A stretch of 64,000 bases of DNA from Anaerophilus nitritigenes (lineage in GTDB: Bacteria; Bacillota; Clostridia; Peptostreptococcales; Thermotaleaceae): the NCBI RefSeq assembly GCF_004138215.1, contig NZ_RYYS01000036.1, positions 1 to 64,000 of the forward strand, written 5' to 3'. Numbering within the stretch: position 1 is the first letter of the stretch; every line of letters begins with the position of its first letter. Both the position numbers and the translations under genes were made by a program. Below, piece by piece: positions 16,749 to 27,059 of the stretch. Under the pieces are notes generated by a model. That model was not told the DNA's origin, made no database searches, and saw only the letters and a program-made list of their open reading frames with translations.

Positions 16749-16909
16749 GGAGCTATCTATAAGACGAATAGAAACATTAAGAGGGATTAGTTTTAGTGTA
16801 ATAAGAAGAGATTTTTTAATTTACAAGTTGATTTTAAAAAGATATACAGGGTATATGTTTTAATATATACCATTTTAATATAAAATAATGACAATAAAGG
16901 GGATTGACA

Positions 16910-18379
16910 ATGTTTAAATTTTCAAAGAAAAAACCATGTGAAGAAGCAAGTTGTATTATTAAATATGTAGAGGAGAAACTTGAAGGAAAGGAAACTTTAG
17001 TACCGAAAGTAGAGTATCCTATACATAAGAATCTGCTCAAAAATTATGAAAAGCTTTTTTTAAATGAAAAAATCATGTCTTCTTCAGCAAAGAAGTTGTT
17101 AGATGTAAATGCTTCTTTGAGTGATTTTGATGTACAAATGTCAAGCATTTCTTATCAACTCATTGACTTTGCAAAAGAAATGGCGACTCTCAGTGAATCT
17201 AACTTAGCTGTAGTGGAGCAAATTACAGCGAGTATGAATCAAGTGAATTATACTATTAATGAAACTTCTGAAACGTTAAAGGACTTGTCTATATCTTCTA
17301 CGGAATTAATAGATCAAAATCATAAAAGTCTTTCTGAAATTAAGGAGATTAATCAGTTGAAGCAAGAAGTTCTAAATGATGCAAATATTATGAGTATGCA
17401 AATTGAAAGGTTAGTTGAAATGGCCAATAAAGTAAATGATATTGTAATGGGTGTTGGAGCCATAGCAGATCAAACTAATTTGTTAGCTTTAAATGCTTCT
17501 ATTGAGGCTGCAAGAGCAGGAGAATATGGTAGAGGATTTACTGTAGTAGCAGAGGAAATTAGAAAACTTGCAGATGATACAAAAGCTAGTCTTAAAGGTA
17601 TGGAAAGTTTTGTAAGTCATATTCAAAATGCTGCTACAGAAGGTAAACAAAGCATGGATAATACAATTTTATCTACAGAAAAAATGAGCAAAAAAATTGA
17701 TTCTGTAACAGATACTACAAAAAAGAATGTACAGATGCTTGAGGACACAGTAAGTAATGTGTATACAATCAATGAGTCCATGGGTGGAATTAGTGCAGCT
17801 GCAATAGAAATTAATCAAGCTATGGATATTTCAAGTAAGGATGCAGAAAGTTTAAGTATGATGACTAATGTTATTCATCAAGATGCATTAAAAAGTGCAG
17901 ATTATGCTAAGAAAATTTCAAAAATAGATGATGTACTTTCAGGGACTTTAAAAGATATGATGCAAGGATTAAATGGAACTGTTCATGCTATTGATAATGA
18001 CGAATTTTTAGAATATATGCAAAAAGCTAAAATAGCTCACAAAATATGGGTAGATAATTTAAAATATAGTGTAGATACAATGAAAATTCATCCATTGCAA
18101 ACAAATAGCTTTAAGTGTGCATTTGGACATTTTTATCATTCAATAAAAATAATACCTAAAGTTATTGAAAAAGATTGGAAAGAGATTGATCATTTTCATG
18201 AGGAACTTCATAAATTAGGAGAAAGTGGATTACAAGCAATTAAAGATAAGGATAATTTTCAGGCTCAAAAATATTATGGAGATGCTGAAAAATTATCAAA
18301 GAAGATCTTTGAGTTAATTGATGAAGTAATTACACAAGTAAAGAGTCAAAGCAAAGAAGGTATTGAAATATTTCAATAA
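16910..18379 (+). CDS. Soluble methyl-accepting chemotaxis protein with CZB domain
   Basis: A cytoplasmic chemoreceptor of 489 residues. No membrane helix is present. The N-terminus has a short Cys-containing segment ([18 protein letters not shown]). The central part is the MCP signalling hairpin, with tip [20 protein letters not shown] and the following [15 protein letters not shown]. The last ~115 residues resemble a chemoreceptor zinc-binding domain ([31 protein letters not shown]), suggesting zinc or oxidant sensing. I use ATG 16910, seven bases after AAAGGGG; a TTG six bases earlier is too close to that site. It is a single gene; no che genes are in the window. Confidence 0.88.
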   Translation: MFKFSKKKPCEEASCIIKYVEEKLEGKETLVPKVEYPIHKNLLKNYEKLFLNEKIMSSSAKKLLDVNASLSDFDVQMSSISYQLIDFAKEMATLSESNLAVVEQITASMNQVNYTINETSETLKDLSISSTELIDQNHKSLSEIKEINQLKQEVLNDANIMSMQIERLVEMANKVNDIVMGVGAIADQTNLLALNASIEAARAGEYGRGFTVVAEEIRKLADDTKASLKGMESFVSHIQNAATEGKQSMDNTILSTEKMSKKIDSVTDTTKKNVQMLEDTVSNVYTINESMGGISAAAIEINQAMDISSKDAESLSMMTNVIHQDALKSADYAKKISKIDDVLSGTLKDMMQGLNGTVHAIDNDEFLEYMQKAKIAHKIWVDNLKYSVDTMKIHPLQTNSFKCAFGHFYHSIKIIPKVIEKDWKEIDHFHEELHKLGESGLQAIKDKDNFQAQKYYGDAEKLSKKIFELIDEVITQVKSQSKEGIEIFQ

Positions 18380-18592
18380 TCATACTTATTTTACCTCCAA
18401 TTCTATGTGTTTTATTATAAATGAAAATACCTTATAAGGCAGACCTTTTTTAGTGTCTTGTTTAATAGGGTGTTTTTTAAAATAAAGAAATAGTTTTTAT
18501 TTATATTATTTTTAAAAGGAATAGACGATAGAATGTAGAAATAATATCTATAAATAGTATTAATTTACAAAAAATAGAAAGGGGATAATAAG

Positions 18593-19783
18593 ATGTATTT
18601 AAAAACTAAGGGTTTTGCTACAAAAGCCATTCATGGAGGACACAAAGATAATGGAGTAGGGGCATTAGCTACACCTATATATCAGTCCTCTACCTTTGTT
18701 TTTGATTCTGCAGAACAGGGAGGAAGAAGATTTGCATTAAAAGAGGATGGATACATATATACAAGACTAGGAAATCCTAATTGTACTGAATTGGAAGAAA
18801 AAATTTCTTTGCTAGAGGGGACTGATGCTGCAATAGCAACAGCTTCAGGAATAGGAGCTATAACTTCAGCCTTTTGGACTATCTTAAAAGCAGGAGATCA
18901 TGTAGTGGCTGCGGATACACTTTATGGATGTACGTTTGCGTATTTAAGACATGGACTTACTAGATATGGTGTTGAGGTAAGTTTTGTTGATATAAAAGAT
19001 CCAGAAAATGTTAGAAAAGCTATGAAAGAAAATACAAAGATAGTGTATCTAGAATCACCTGCAAATCCTACTTTGGATATAACAGATATTAAAACCATAA
19101 GTATGATAGCTCATGAAAATAAAGATTGTCTAGTAATGGTGGATAATACTTTTTGTACTCCTTATATACAAAGACCCATTGAATTAGGAGCAGATATAGT
19201 AATTCACTCGGCTACTAAATATTTAAATGGACATGGGGATGTGATAGCCGGAGTAGTTGCAGGCACGAAACAATTTATTGATCAAGTTCGTTTCTTTGGA
19301 GTTAAAGACATGACAGGTGCTAGCCTAAGCCCCTTTGATGCTTTTTTAATATCTAGAGGAATGAAGACATTAGAAATAAGAATGAAAAAACATTGTGAAA
19401 ATGCCATGAAGATAGCTCAATTTTTAGAAAAACATCCTGCTGTAGAAAAAGTATATTACCCTGGTCTTAAAAGTTTTCCTCAATATGAATTAGCTAAAAA
19501 ACAGATGAAACTTCCAGGGGCTATGATAGCCTTTGAAGTAAGAGGAGGAATTTCTGAAGGAATAAGAGTTATGAATAGTGTGAAACTTTGTGCACTAGCA
19601 GTAAGTTTAGGTGATGCTGAAACACTTATTGAACATCCAGCTTCAATGACTCATTCTGCTTATACTACGGAAGAAAGAAATGAAAGTGGTATATCTGATG
19701 GGCTTATAAGATTATCTATAGGCTTAGAAGATCCAGAAGATATTATGGAGGATTTAAAAGAAGCTTTAGATACTATTTTGTAA
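18593..19783 (+). CDS. megL: Methionine gamma-lyase
   Basis: A PLP enzyme of the Cys/Met metabolism family, 396 residues, splitting methionine to methanethiol, 2-oxobutyrate and ammonia. The PLP lysine is Lys209 in [11 protein letters not shown]. Cys113 in LYGCTF is the residue that distinguishes gamma-lyases from cystathionine enzymes. YTRLGNPN and [18 protein letters not shown] are also diagnostic. It is a single gene with GAAAGGGG upstream of the ATG and a terminator downstream. No SAM riboswitch is visible upstream. The setting fits amino-acid fermentation. Homocysteine or cystathionine as alternative substrates cannot be excluded. Confidence 0.85.
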   Translation: MYLKTKGFATKAIHGGHKDNGVGALATPIYQSSTFVFDSAEQGGRRFALKEDGYIYTRLGNPNCTELEEKISLLEGTDAAIATASGIGAITSAFWTILKAGDHVVAADTLYGCTFAYLRHGLTRYGVEVSFVDIKDPENVRKAMKENTKIVYLESPANPTLDITDIKTISMIAHENKDCLVMVDNTFCTPYIQRPIELGADIVIHSATKYLNGHGDVIAGVVAGTKQFIDQVRFFGVKDMTGASLSPFDAFLISRGMKTLEIRMKKHCENAMKIAQFLEKHPAVEKVYYPGLKSFPQYELAKKQMKLPGAMIAFEVRGGISEGIRVMNSVKLCALAVSLGDAETLIEHPASMTHSAYTTEERNESGISDGLIRLSIGLEDPEDIMEDLKEALDTIL

Positions 19784-19841
19784 GGTATAGAATTTTAGAA
19801 AATTTTTATGGAGAAAATGATTTTAATAAAATAGGAAATTG

Positions 19842-19893
19842 AAAGTAGAGCCATCAAACTATATTGTATAGGTTAAAGTGATGGCTTTACTTT
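19842..19893 (+). terminator. Terminator after megL
   Basis: AAAGTAGAGCCATCA and TGATGGCTTTACTTT arms (one G-U pair) are separated by a 22-base loop. The remainder of the 343-base gap to the next gene (to 20126) is AT-rich promoter-like DNA with nothing recognisable. Confidence 0.6.
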
Positions 19894-20126
19894 ATAGGTG
19901 TATTTTATAAAAAAAAGATTGTACATATTATATTTGAATATAGTGAGATTTATGATGGTATCATAGTACATATATTGTTATAATAGTAATTGATTTGAAT
20001 TTAATGATAAAGGATATAGTGTAATGAGAAGAAAAACTAAATCAATTTTATTGATAAAAATATTTTATTTACGACTAGATTTATCTTATTATGAGTAAAA
20101 AAGATAAAAAAGGAGTTGGTTAAATT

Positions 20127-20738
20127 ATGAGTATTAAAATCATTAGAGCAAAGGAACAAAAAGAATCTTTATGGAGTGGAGGATCGACAAAAGAAATATA
20201 TATATATCCACAGAAAACATCTTATGAAGAAAGAAATTTTGATATTCGAATTAGCAGAGCTGTTGTAGTAGATGAAAAATCAACATTTACAAAATTAAAA
20301 GAATTTGATCGTAAACTAATGATTTTAGATGGAAGTTTAGAAATTCAACACACTTTACCAGAAGGAGAATGTATTAAGAATCATCTAAAACCTTATGAAG
20401 TGACATCCTTTGATGGAGGATGGGATACAACTAGCATAGGCAAAGTAAGTGATTTTAATTTGATGATGAAAAAAGGTCTAAAAGGAGATCTAAAAAGATT
20501 AGTGGTTCATGAAAATGAGAAGATACAACTTCAATTTCATAATAAAAGATTGGCATTACTTTATTGTTTAAATGGAGTAGTAGAGATATATATACAAGAA
20601 GAAACATACAACAAACAATTTTTATATGATGGAGATGTACTTGTTATAGAAAATGCAAACAATCAAAATATAAAAGATTCTATATATTTCAAAAAAATAG
20701 ATCCAAAAACACAAATTATTAATGCATATGTTTTTTGA
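20127..20738 (+). CDS. HutD/Ves family protein
   Basis: A 203-residue cupin-like protein. The opening KIIRAKEQKESLWSGGSTKE and the FDIRISRAVV segment match the HutD/Ves family, named from histidine utilisation loci and an E. coli cold-adaptation protein; the biochemical role is not firmly known. No hut genes are adjacent, so a histidine link is not supported here. AAAGGAGTTGG lies about ten bases upstream of the ATG. It is a single gene on the same strand as rodA, 160 bases away. Confidence 0.75.
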   Translation: MSIKIIRAKEQKESLWSGGSTKEIYIYPQKTSYEERNFDIRISRAVVVDEKSTFTKLKEFDRKLMILDGSLEIQHTLPEGECIKNHLKPYEVTSFDGGWDTTSIGKVSDFNLMMKKGLKGDLKRLVVHENEKIQLQFHNKRLALLYCLNGVVEIYIQEETYNKQFLYDGDVLVIENANNQNIKDSIYFKKIDPKTQIINAYVF

Positions 20739-20897
20739 GATTAAGAAGGGTCGTGGTTGCATTCAAATGTAAAATCTTTATCTCAAATGATATATTTATT
20801 ATAAAATAGAATATATAAAACAGATAATGGTATTCTTAAGGACAGTGAAAGAGTTGAATTATTTGATGAAATATATAATAAAATCTACTAAGGAGAG

Positions 20898-22013
20898 ATG
20901 AGATTGAAATTTGGAATTGATACGAAACTTTTTAAAAAAATTGATTGGGGCCTTGTATTTATAATAATAGTACTTTGTACTTGGGGAGTCATTATGGTTG
21001 CAAGTGCTACTAGAGATTTGGATAGTGCAAGATATGTAAAAACTCAAATTTCTTCTGTTGTAGTGGGAATAGTTGCTGTTTTTATAATTCTTTCTTTTGA
21101 TTATAAATTGTTTGAAAAAATATATATTCATATATATGTTATTAGCAATGTATTGCTTATAATTGTGTTGTTATTTGGACAAGGTAAAGAACAATGGGGT
21201 GCAGATCGCTGGATTAGAATTGGAGGATTTGGATTTCAACCTTCTGACTTTGTTAAAATTGCAATGATTATTTGTTTAGCTAAAGTTGTAGATGATCATA
21301 AAAAATATATTGATTATATTCCTACTCTAGGAAAAATACTTGCTTTTATAGGATTTCCTATGTTACTTATTTTAATTCAACCAGATTTAGGAACAACTCT
21401 AGCTTTTGGAGTATTTACGTTTGGAATTTTATTTATTGCTGGATTAAAATATAAATATATTCTAAATTCAATAATGATAGGTATTTTTAGTCTTCCTTTT
21501 CTTTGGATGGGATTAAAAGATTATCAAAAAAGTAGAATAATGGTATTTTTAAATCCAGAAGAAGATCCAACTGGAAGTGGTTATCATATTTTACAATCTA
21601 AAATAGCTATAGGATCAGGTGAATTTTGGGGTAGTGGAATATTTAAAGGAATACAGCATATACATGGTTTTTTACCAGAGAAACATACAGATTTTATATT
21701 TTCTATGCTCACGGAAGAACTAGGGTTTTTAGGATCTGGAATACTTATTTTATTATATTTATTTTTAATTTATAGATGTATTAATATTGCTCGTAATGCT
21801 AGAGATGACTTTGGTAAGTATTTAGTAATGGGAATTACTTTTATGATATCATTTCATATTATTGCTAATATTGCAATGACAATGGGGTTGATGCCTATTA
21901 CTGGAAAACCTCTTCCATTCATGAGTTACGGAGGAACTTTTATGCTTTCAAATATGATTGCAGTTGGAATTGTATTGAATGTTAATATGAGAAGAGATAA
22001 AATAAATTTCTAA
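20898..22013 (+). CDS. rodA: Rod-shape peptidoglycan polymerase RodA (SEDS family)
   Basis: A SEDS-family glycosyltransferase in the cytoplasmic membrane that polymerises lipid II for cylindrical wall growth. It has 371 residues with about ten membrane helices. Characteristic blocks are WGADRWIRIGGFGFQPSDFVK, LILIQPDLGTTLAFG (catalytic Asp region) and the C-terminal TGKPLPFMSYGGTFML. RodA is favoured over FtsW or SpoVE because of the DRWI-IGGF-QPSDFVKIA pattern and isolated location. A TTG at 20904 has better spacing from AAGGAGAG than the ATG at 20898, so the protein may be two residues shorter. No partner PBP gene is adjacent. Confidence 0.87.
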   Translation: MRLKFGIDTKLFKKIDWGLVFIIIVLCTWGVIMVASATRDLDSARYVKTQISSVVVGIVAVFIILSFDYKLFEKIYIHIYVISNVLLIIVLLFGQGKEQWGADRWIRIGGFGFQPSDFVKIAMIICLAKVVDDHKKYIDYIPTLGKILAFIGFPMLLILIQPDLGTTLAFGVFTFGILFIAGLKYKYILNSIMIGIFSLPFLWMGLKDYQKSRIMVFLNPEEDPTGSGYHILQSKIAIGSGEFWGSGIFKGIQHIHGFLPEKHTDFIFSMLTEELGFLGSGILILLYLFLIYRCINIARNARDDFGKYLVMGITFMISFHIIANIAMTMGLMPITGKPLPFMSYGGTFMLSNMIAVGIVLNVNMRRDKINF

Positions 22014-22050
22014 AAAGAATATAATGTTTAAAAAAAAAGAAAAAAACCTA

Positions 22051-22078
22051 TTGACTTATTTTTAAAATAGTATATCAT
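22051..22078 (+). promoter_or_regulatory. SigA-type promoter of cold-shock gene
   Basis: TTGACT (22051-22056) and TATCAT (22073-22078) are separated by 16 bases. This implies a leader of about 150 bases before the csp start, long for this genome and typical of temperature-responsive cold-shock messengers. Confidence 0.6.
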
Positions 22079-22236
22079 TAAAGAGAACCTTAATTCAAAA
22101 GTAAATAATTTATTATGAGAAAATTTTTCGATTGATCTAAAATGAAGCATAATTTTAAGTATAGATTTAGAAATTTTTATAGATAACTTATATTTACAAA
22201 GAATTAAAGGAATAAAAATTTCGGAGGTAAGAAAAC

Positions 22237-22434
22237 ATGACTGGTACAGTAAAATGGTTTAACGCAGACAAAGGATTTGGATTTATTACAACAGAAGAAG
22301 GAAATGATGTATTTGCTCACTTCTCACAAATTAACAAAGAAGGATTCAAAACTTTAGAAGAAGGACAAAACGTATCATTTGATGTTGTTGATGGAGCTAA
22401 AGGTCCTCAAGCTGAAAATATTACAATCATCTAA
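22237..22434 (+). CDS. csp: Cold-shock protein (CspA family)
   Basis: A 65-residue single-strand nucleic-acid-binding OB-fold protein acting as an RNA chaperone. RNP1 is KGFGFIT and RNP2 is VFAHF (usually VFVHF). The start [16 protein letters not shown] is standard. The ATG follows TTCGGAGGTAAGAAAAC. The gene has its own promoter with a ~150-base leader and a perfect terminator, so it is monocistronic. Codon use looks more GC-rich and regular than its neighbours, consistent with high expression. Confidence 0.95.
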   Translation: MTGTVKWFNADKGFGFITTEEGNDVFAHFSQINKEGFKTLEEGQNVSFDVVDGAKGPQAENITII

Positions 22435-22461
22435 TAATATTAAATTTAAAAATGATTATTT

Positions 22462-22494
22462 AAACCTGAAGATTGATCTTCAGGTTTTTTTAGT
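22462..22494. terminator. Terminator of csp (possibly bidirectional)
   Basis: Perfect arms AAACCTGAAGAT / ATCTTCAGGTTT are followed by a T run. The convergent minus-strand gene ends 46 bases away and may share it. Confidence 0.9.
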
Positions 22495-22539
22495 GTATAA
22501 GAATTAATAAAAATGAAATATGACATGAAAGAATATTTT

Positions 22540-23433
22540 TTATTTTGTATAAAGAGAAAATAAGTTATTGATATCAGATAGAAGTTGTAGGATTTTTTCT
22601 AGATGATAGTTATATACTAAATCTAAATTGTTATTACTTTTTATGTCAAAGTGAGGAGGTACTTCTTTGTTAAATAAACATTTTAAAGATTTATTATTGA
22701 TATCATCTATATAAGAAGAGTTTTCTATGGAAGTGATAATGCTTAAGTGATTATAAGTATGTTCGAATAATTCAAATATATATTCAAAGTTAAAACAATT
22801 ATTATTTTTACACAAATTTAATTTTGTTTCATTTTTTAAAGTATCGCATTCTTTTTCCATACTAAACAAGTTTTTTCTTAGAGCTTCTAACTCGATATGT
22901 TCTTCCTTCCATATTATAATTTCAAGCATGTTTTTAATTTGTGAGTACATATTACTAATAGATTCGTTTATATTATTTACTACGTTATTTGGAAGTATGA
23001 AGTAATTTATTAATGTACCTATAATTAATCCAACTAAAGTATCTAAAGTTCGATAAAATGCATAGATGAGTCTACTTCCTTCTTCATAATTTACAAGAAT
23101 AGATAAAAAAACTATAGTAGAGATCTTTACAGATTCTCTCCACCCAAACATGTTGCATGTATGGATTATGATGATTATTCCAACACCTATAAAAAAAGGA
23201 TTGATCGGTGTTATTAATGAGAATAATAAGGCTATAATACCACCAAGTAAAGTACCGTACATTCTATTTCTTCCTGAAATAAAAGATGCTGATACAGAAG
23301 ATTCCATAGACATAATTGTAGCAACACCTACAAAAAAAGGACTTTTTATATTAATTAATTCAGCAATAATCATAGTTAGAAAAACTGCAAAAGCTGTTTT
23401 TATTGTACGCATTCCAATTTTTTTTATTTTCAA
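22540..23433 (-). CDS. Aromatic acid exporter-like membrane protein (ArAE_1)
   Basis: A 297-residue protein of the FUSC/ArAE-like group (PF06081-type). The N-terminal half has about five to six hydrophobic helices with the pattern GMRTIKTAFAVFLTMIIAEL, SPFFVGVATIMSMESS and GRNRMYGTLLGG. The C-terminal half is a soluble coiled-coil-like region with many Asn, Leu and Cys. The family is linked by homology to efflux of aromatic acids, but the substrate is unproved. I use TTG 23433, nine bases after AAAGGG; a GTG at 23442 overlaps that site. It is a single gene. Confidence 0.75.
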   Translation of the reverse strand: MKIKKIGMRTIKTAFAVFLTMIIAELINIKSPFFVGVATIMSMESSVSASFISGRNRMYGTLLGGIIALLFSLITPINPFFIGVGIIIIIHTCNMFGWRESVKISTIVFLSILVNYEEGSRLIYAFYRTLDTLVGLIIGTLINYFILPNNVVNNINESISNMYSQIKNMLEIIIWKEEHIELEALRKNLFSMEKECDTLKNETKLNLCKNNNCFNFEYIFELFEHTYNHLSIITSIENSSYIDDINNKSLKCLFNKEVPPHFDIKSNNNLDLVYNYHLEKILQLLSDINNLFSLYTK

Positions 23434-23442
23434 AAAAATCAC

Positions 23443-23800
23443 CCTTTTGATATTGTGTGTATATTATATCAATCAAATACATATATGACAAGATACTTTA
23501 TAGTTTTACAAAAAACACAATATAAAATGAGATAATTAATAAAAATATTAATTAAAATGAAGGCGTTGTTTGGAATTGTTAAAAATAGTAGTAACTAGAA
23601 TAGGCTTTTAGATTATGATAAAGGATTTTGTGTTAAATGATAAAAAGTAGGTAATGGTACTAGTTGGAGGTATAGATCTAAAAAGTAGAAAGTTTAGGAT
23701 AGAAATGTTATACTATAGAATATATTCCTAGATTTGTAATATGTGAAATGAGTTAGAACTTAATAAAAAATATATCTAGAATTAAATAGGAGGGTTTCAA
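23443..23800. other. Gene-free divergent region before nitroreductase
   Basis: AT-rich DNA between divergent genes; it presumably contains both promoters. No hairpin, riboswitch or small gene could be supported. AGGAGGG at 23788-23794 serves the nitroreductase. Confidence 0.4.
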
Positions 23801-24433
23801 TTGAGTAATTTAGATTTTATATACAAAAGAAAAAGTGTTAGAAAATTTAAAGAACAAGATGTTCCGATGGAAGATATTAAAGAAATGCTAAAGGCTGCAA
23901 CCTATGCTCCTTCAGGAAAAAATGTTCAAAATTGGCATTATGTAATTGTAAAAGATAAAAATAAGATTGAACAAATAGCACAAGCCATAGAAAACGTGTA
24001 CGATAGAATTATAGAAAAAGTAAATGATCCAGAAAAAACAAAAGGACTTACAAAATTTTTAAAATATTATACAGTATTTAGAGAAGCTCCAGTTTTAATT
24101 ATGGCATACATGGGACATTATGAAGAAAAAGAAATAGAACTTTTAGAAGAAATAGGTATGTATGATCAGGCAAATGTAGTAAAAAGAACTGCTTCAAGAG
24201 TGCAAAATGTTGCAGCTTCATTAGAAAATTTTATGTTAGCTGCTGCAAATATGGGTTATGGAACTTGCTGGATGACAGGAGCTTGTTTTGCAACTTTAGA
24301 AATTGAAACTCTTATTCCTATGGAAAAAGAAGGTTTTGATCTTATGGCTATATCTCCTCTAGGAATACCTTTAAAAGATTCTACAGCACCGAAAAGAAAA
24401 GAAGTTGAAGAAATTTTTACTTTGATTGAGTAA
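23801..24433 (+). CDS. Nitroreductase family flavoprotein
   Basis: A 210-residue FMN-dependent oxidoreductase of the nitroreductase fold. The N-terminal FIYKRKSVRKFKEQDV and the AATYAPSGKNVQNWHYVIV block are the FMN-binding hallmarks. MGYGTCWMTGAC and the C-terminal SPLGIP further support the fold. The start is TTG, with AGGAGGG upstream. Physiological substrates of such enzymes vary (quinones, flavins, nitro compounds, enones). It is a single gene ended by a terminator. Confidence 0.88.
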   Translation: MSNLDFIYKRKSVRKFKEQDVPMEDIKEMLKAATYAPSGKNVQNWHYVIVKDKNKIEQIAQAIENVYDRIIEKVNDPEKTKGLTKFLKYYTVFREAPVLIMAYMGHYEEKEIELLEEIGMYDQANVVKRTASRVQNVAASLENFMLAAANMGYGTCWMTGACFATLEIETLIPMEKEGFDLMAISPLGIPLKDSTAPKRKEVEEIFTLIE

Positions 24434-24447
24434 ATATTGATTTTTTA

Positions 24448-24485
24448 TGAGTACCCTTCTTATTTTGAGTAGGGTACATTTTATA
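24448..24485. terminator. Terminator between nitroreductase and ylbJ
   Basis: GTACCCT and AGGGTAC arms (24451-24457, 24471-24477) are followed by a T-rich stretch. It probably serves both convergent genes. Confidence 0.6.
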
Positions 24486-24522
24486 TTATGAAAAATATAG
24501 ATAACTATAAAATAAAAAAGTT

Positions 24523-25755
24523 TCATTTTTTTATAGATACAAAGGATAAAATTTTAATCAATAAAGCAAATAATAGATGGATTAAAAGTATGAGTAAAAA
24601 TAATTTAGAAGAAAAGACAAGTTTAGAAGACCAAGATAAATTTAAAAATATGGATTTAAAAGAAGAAAAAGTAGGTATATGTATATGATAAGCGGTTAGA
24701 AAAATCACTGGCATAGTTAAGATCACAAAAACACCTGAAAAAATAGAATGAACAATTTTAGAGAAAATATAAATACTTATACTTAAATCAGTTTTACTAA
24801 TTAAGCTAGAAGCTTGAGCATGAATAGAAAAACCACTAAAAGAAATAAGAATGGTAGACAATAAAGATTGTTGTAAAAAAGAAAGATTAGTGATTTCAGA
24901 TAAAGTTTTACAACCTACAGTCATTTCAAATATTCCACCGATGAATGCATTGCAAATGTTTTTAGGAATAGGCAAAATATTTTGTATACAAGAACAAAGA
25001 TAGTTTAGTATACCTAAAGTAGTCAAAAGCTTGATAATTACAGAAAATAAAATAATAAATCCCCCTATACTTAGAAGTGTTTCAACGGAATTTTTTACAG
25101 CTTTGCCTAAAAGGATACCAAAAGTATTTTCTTTTTTTTGTGAAATATTAAATAGGTCTAAAAAAGCTTTTCTGATAGATGTGTGTTTTTTTTTTCTAGA
25201 AGGTTCTCTTTGTAGTGTAAAAGGATAAAATCTAAAAAGAATACCTGTTGCAATAGCTCCTAGATAGTGAGAAAGAGCAATACTTGTACCAAGCTGTGGA
25301 TTTTTAAACATTCCAATAGATACAGCTCCAATCATAAATAAGGGTCCAGATGTACTACAAAACGAAAGAAGCCTTTGGCCTTCAACACGAGTGCATATTC
25401 CATTTTCTCGAAGCTGTGTAATAAGCTTTACACCCATAGGATAACCTGAGGTAACACTCATAGCCAAGATAAAAGAGCCTTCTCCTGGCACGTTAAAAAT
25501 AGGTCGCACCAAAGGCTCTAACAAAACACCTAAAAAATTTACAACACCAAGGCTTATGAGCAATTCAGCTCCAATAAAAAAGGGAAGAAGAGCAGGAAAT
25601 ACAATATAAAACCAAGTATCTATTCCTAGTTTTGCAGCTTCAAAAGATTCTTTTGGAAATTTAATAATACTAAAAACTAAAAAAGAAACTACAAAAATGA
25701 TGAAGCACTTTTTTATTATAAAAATAAAATTAGAATTTTTCACTTTACAATTCAT
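24523..25755 (-). CDS. ylbJ: Sporulation integral membrane protein YlbJ
   Basis: A 410-residue polytopic membrane protein required for normal spore formation in B. subtilis. There are two nucleoside-recognition-like (gate) halves. Visible blocks are AAKLGIDTWFYIVFPALLPFF, MSVTSGYPMGVKLITQL and CNAFIGGIFEMTVGCKTLSE. The C-terminus ends in a charged tail after a last helix. I use the ATG at 25755, ten bases after AGGAGG; a TTG three codons earlier is one base from that site. It is downstream of tmcAL on the same strand (68 bases), as in the ylb cluster of Bacilli. Confidence 0.88.
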   Translation of the reverse strand: MNCKVKNSNFIFIIKKCFIIFVVSFLVFSIIKFPKESFEAAKLGIDTWFYIVFPALLPFFIGAELLISLGVVNFLGVLLEPLVRPIFNVPGEGSFILAMSVTSGYPMGVKLITQLRENGICTRVEGQRLLSFCSTSGPLFMIGAVSIGMFKNPQLGTSIALSHYLGAIATGILFRFYPFTLQREPSRKKKHTSIRKAFLDLFNISQKKENTFGILLGKAVKNSVETLLSIGGFIILFSVIIKLLTTLGILNYLCSCIQNILPIPKNICNAFIGGIFEMTVGCKTLSEITNLSFLQQSLLSTILISFSGFSIHAQASSLISKTDLSISIYIFSKIVHSIFSGVFVILTMPVIFLTAYHIHIPTFSSFKSIFLNLSWSSKLVFSSKLFLLILLIHLLFALLIKILSFVSIKK

Positions 25756-25823
25756 CAGATACAATCCTCCTAAAATTCTGCTTATATTATATATATTTTC
25801 AAAGAGGATCTTTATGCTTTCAT

Positions 25824-27059
25824 TTATTTTATAAATGGGGTTTGATAATAATCTTGCCCAGCTTTTTTATAAGATATATTTTTATGACCTAGTGCATAGA
25901 TATCTGTAGCTAAAATATCAAAATCAAGCATCTTTTGAGAGAGTGGATTTTCTAAAGTTTGTTTATTTATATTTGTAAGAACAGGAATTTTAGAAGTTTT
26001 TTTCATTTTTTTCAATAATTCAGTTCCAGCTTTAGAAAAAGCTAGTATTCGTGCATATTGAGCTTTTGAATTTTTATGAAAGGACAGAAAATCTTCTTTT
26101 GTAATTTTTAAAAGAGTATGAATGAAAATTCGTTGTAGTCTTGTTTGGGTATATCTCTTTGACTTGGATAAAGAAATTAAGGTATCTATGTTATAAGCAC
26201 TGTTAGAGGCTGATTTTAACTTGTTTTCAAGACCCTCTACTACATCCGTAATTTGTATAAGTTCATCAACAGGTGTTGTGCGAAGTTTGTATAAAATTAA
26301 ATCTTCAAAATTTGTATATTCCATAGGACCATGTTGATTTTTTATACTGTCATTTAAAATAGAAAAGCTTTTTTGTGGCATTACTCTTTTTAAATAGTCA
26401 ATACAATCTTTATGATGAAAAATATATTCTCTAATGGCAGTAGCACTACATATATCTTCTTCTATATTTTTAGAATGATAATCTGCTTTGATTCTTGAAA
26501 TAGTATAAGGAGTTATAGAGCTATTTAATTTGATTAAACTTTTTATGTATTCAATTGCTAAAATATTATTAGGCATTAATAGATCTTGATGAAGATTTGA
26601 ATTTTTAAAATAATTTTCTATAGCCTTTTGACGTGCTTTAGGAAAAGACATGCCTTGTGATAAAAAATCTTTCAAATGATTTTTATAAGAAGTAGGTTCT
26701 TCTATAAAAATTTTTGCTATTTTTTGTAGATTATCAATATTTGCTGATTCACTTCCAAAACAAATACAATCTACAATTCCTATATTTTCAAGCAATGATA
26801 TGGCTCCGCATGCAAAAAATTCAGCACTGTTACATGCATATATTACAGGAAGTTCGATGACTAAATCAATTCCTTCAGCTACAGCCATTTTAGAACGAAT
26901 CCATTTGTTTAATAGTGCAGGTTCACCTCTTTGTAAAAAATTCCCACTCATAATGGCGATAGTGTGAGTAGAATTAGTTTTTTTCTTAGAAGATAAAAGA
27001 TGATATTTATGACCATTATGAAATGGATTATATTCTGTAATAAGTCCTAATACTTTCAA
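25824..27059 (-). CDS. tmcAL: tRNA(Met) cytidine acetate ligase TmcAL (YlbM)
   Basis: A cytoplasmic enzyme of 411 residues that acetylates the wobble cytidine of elongator tRNA-Met using acetate and ATP. The nucleotidyltransferase core shows the HxGH-type motif NPFHNGHKYHL at the N-terminus and SGNFLQRGEPALLNKW shortly after. IELPVIYACNSAEFFACGA and FGSES are also conserved. The ATG follows AAGGAGGAATTTC. It is divergent from ackA-yceD-rpmF, the same neighbourhood as ylbM-ylbN-rpmF in B. subtilis. Confidence 0.92.
   Translation of the reverse strand: MKVLGLITEYNPFHNGHKYHLLSSKKKTNSTHTIAIMSGNFLQRGEPALLNKWIRSKMAVAEGIDLVIELPVIYACNSAEFFACGAISLLENIGIVDCICFGSESANIDNLQKIAKIFIEEPTSYKNHLKDFLSQGMSFPKARQKAIENYFKNSNLHQDLLMPNNILAIEYIKSLIKLNSSITPYTISRIKADYHSKNIEEDICSATAIREYIFHHKDCIDYLKRVMPQKSFSILNDSIKNQHGPMEYTNFEDLILYKLRTTPVDELIQITDVVEGLENKLKSASNSAYNIDTLISLSKSKRYTQTRLQRIFIHTLLKITKEDFLSFHKNSKAQYARILAFSKAGTELLKKMKKTSKIPVLTNINKQTLENPLSQKMLDFDILATDIYALGHKNISYKKAGQDYYQTPFIK

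Noticed and set aside
18380-18592. SAM riboswitch upstream of megL
   Set aside because: None of the conserved SAM-I core sequences is present; the region is AT-rich promoter-like DNA.
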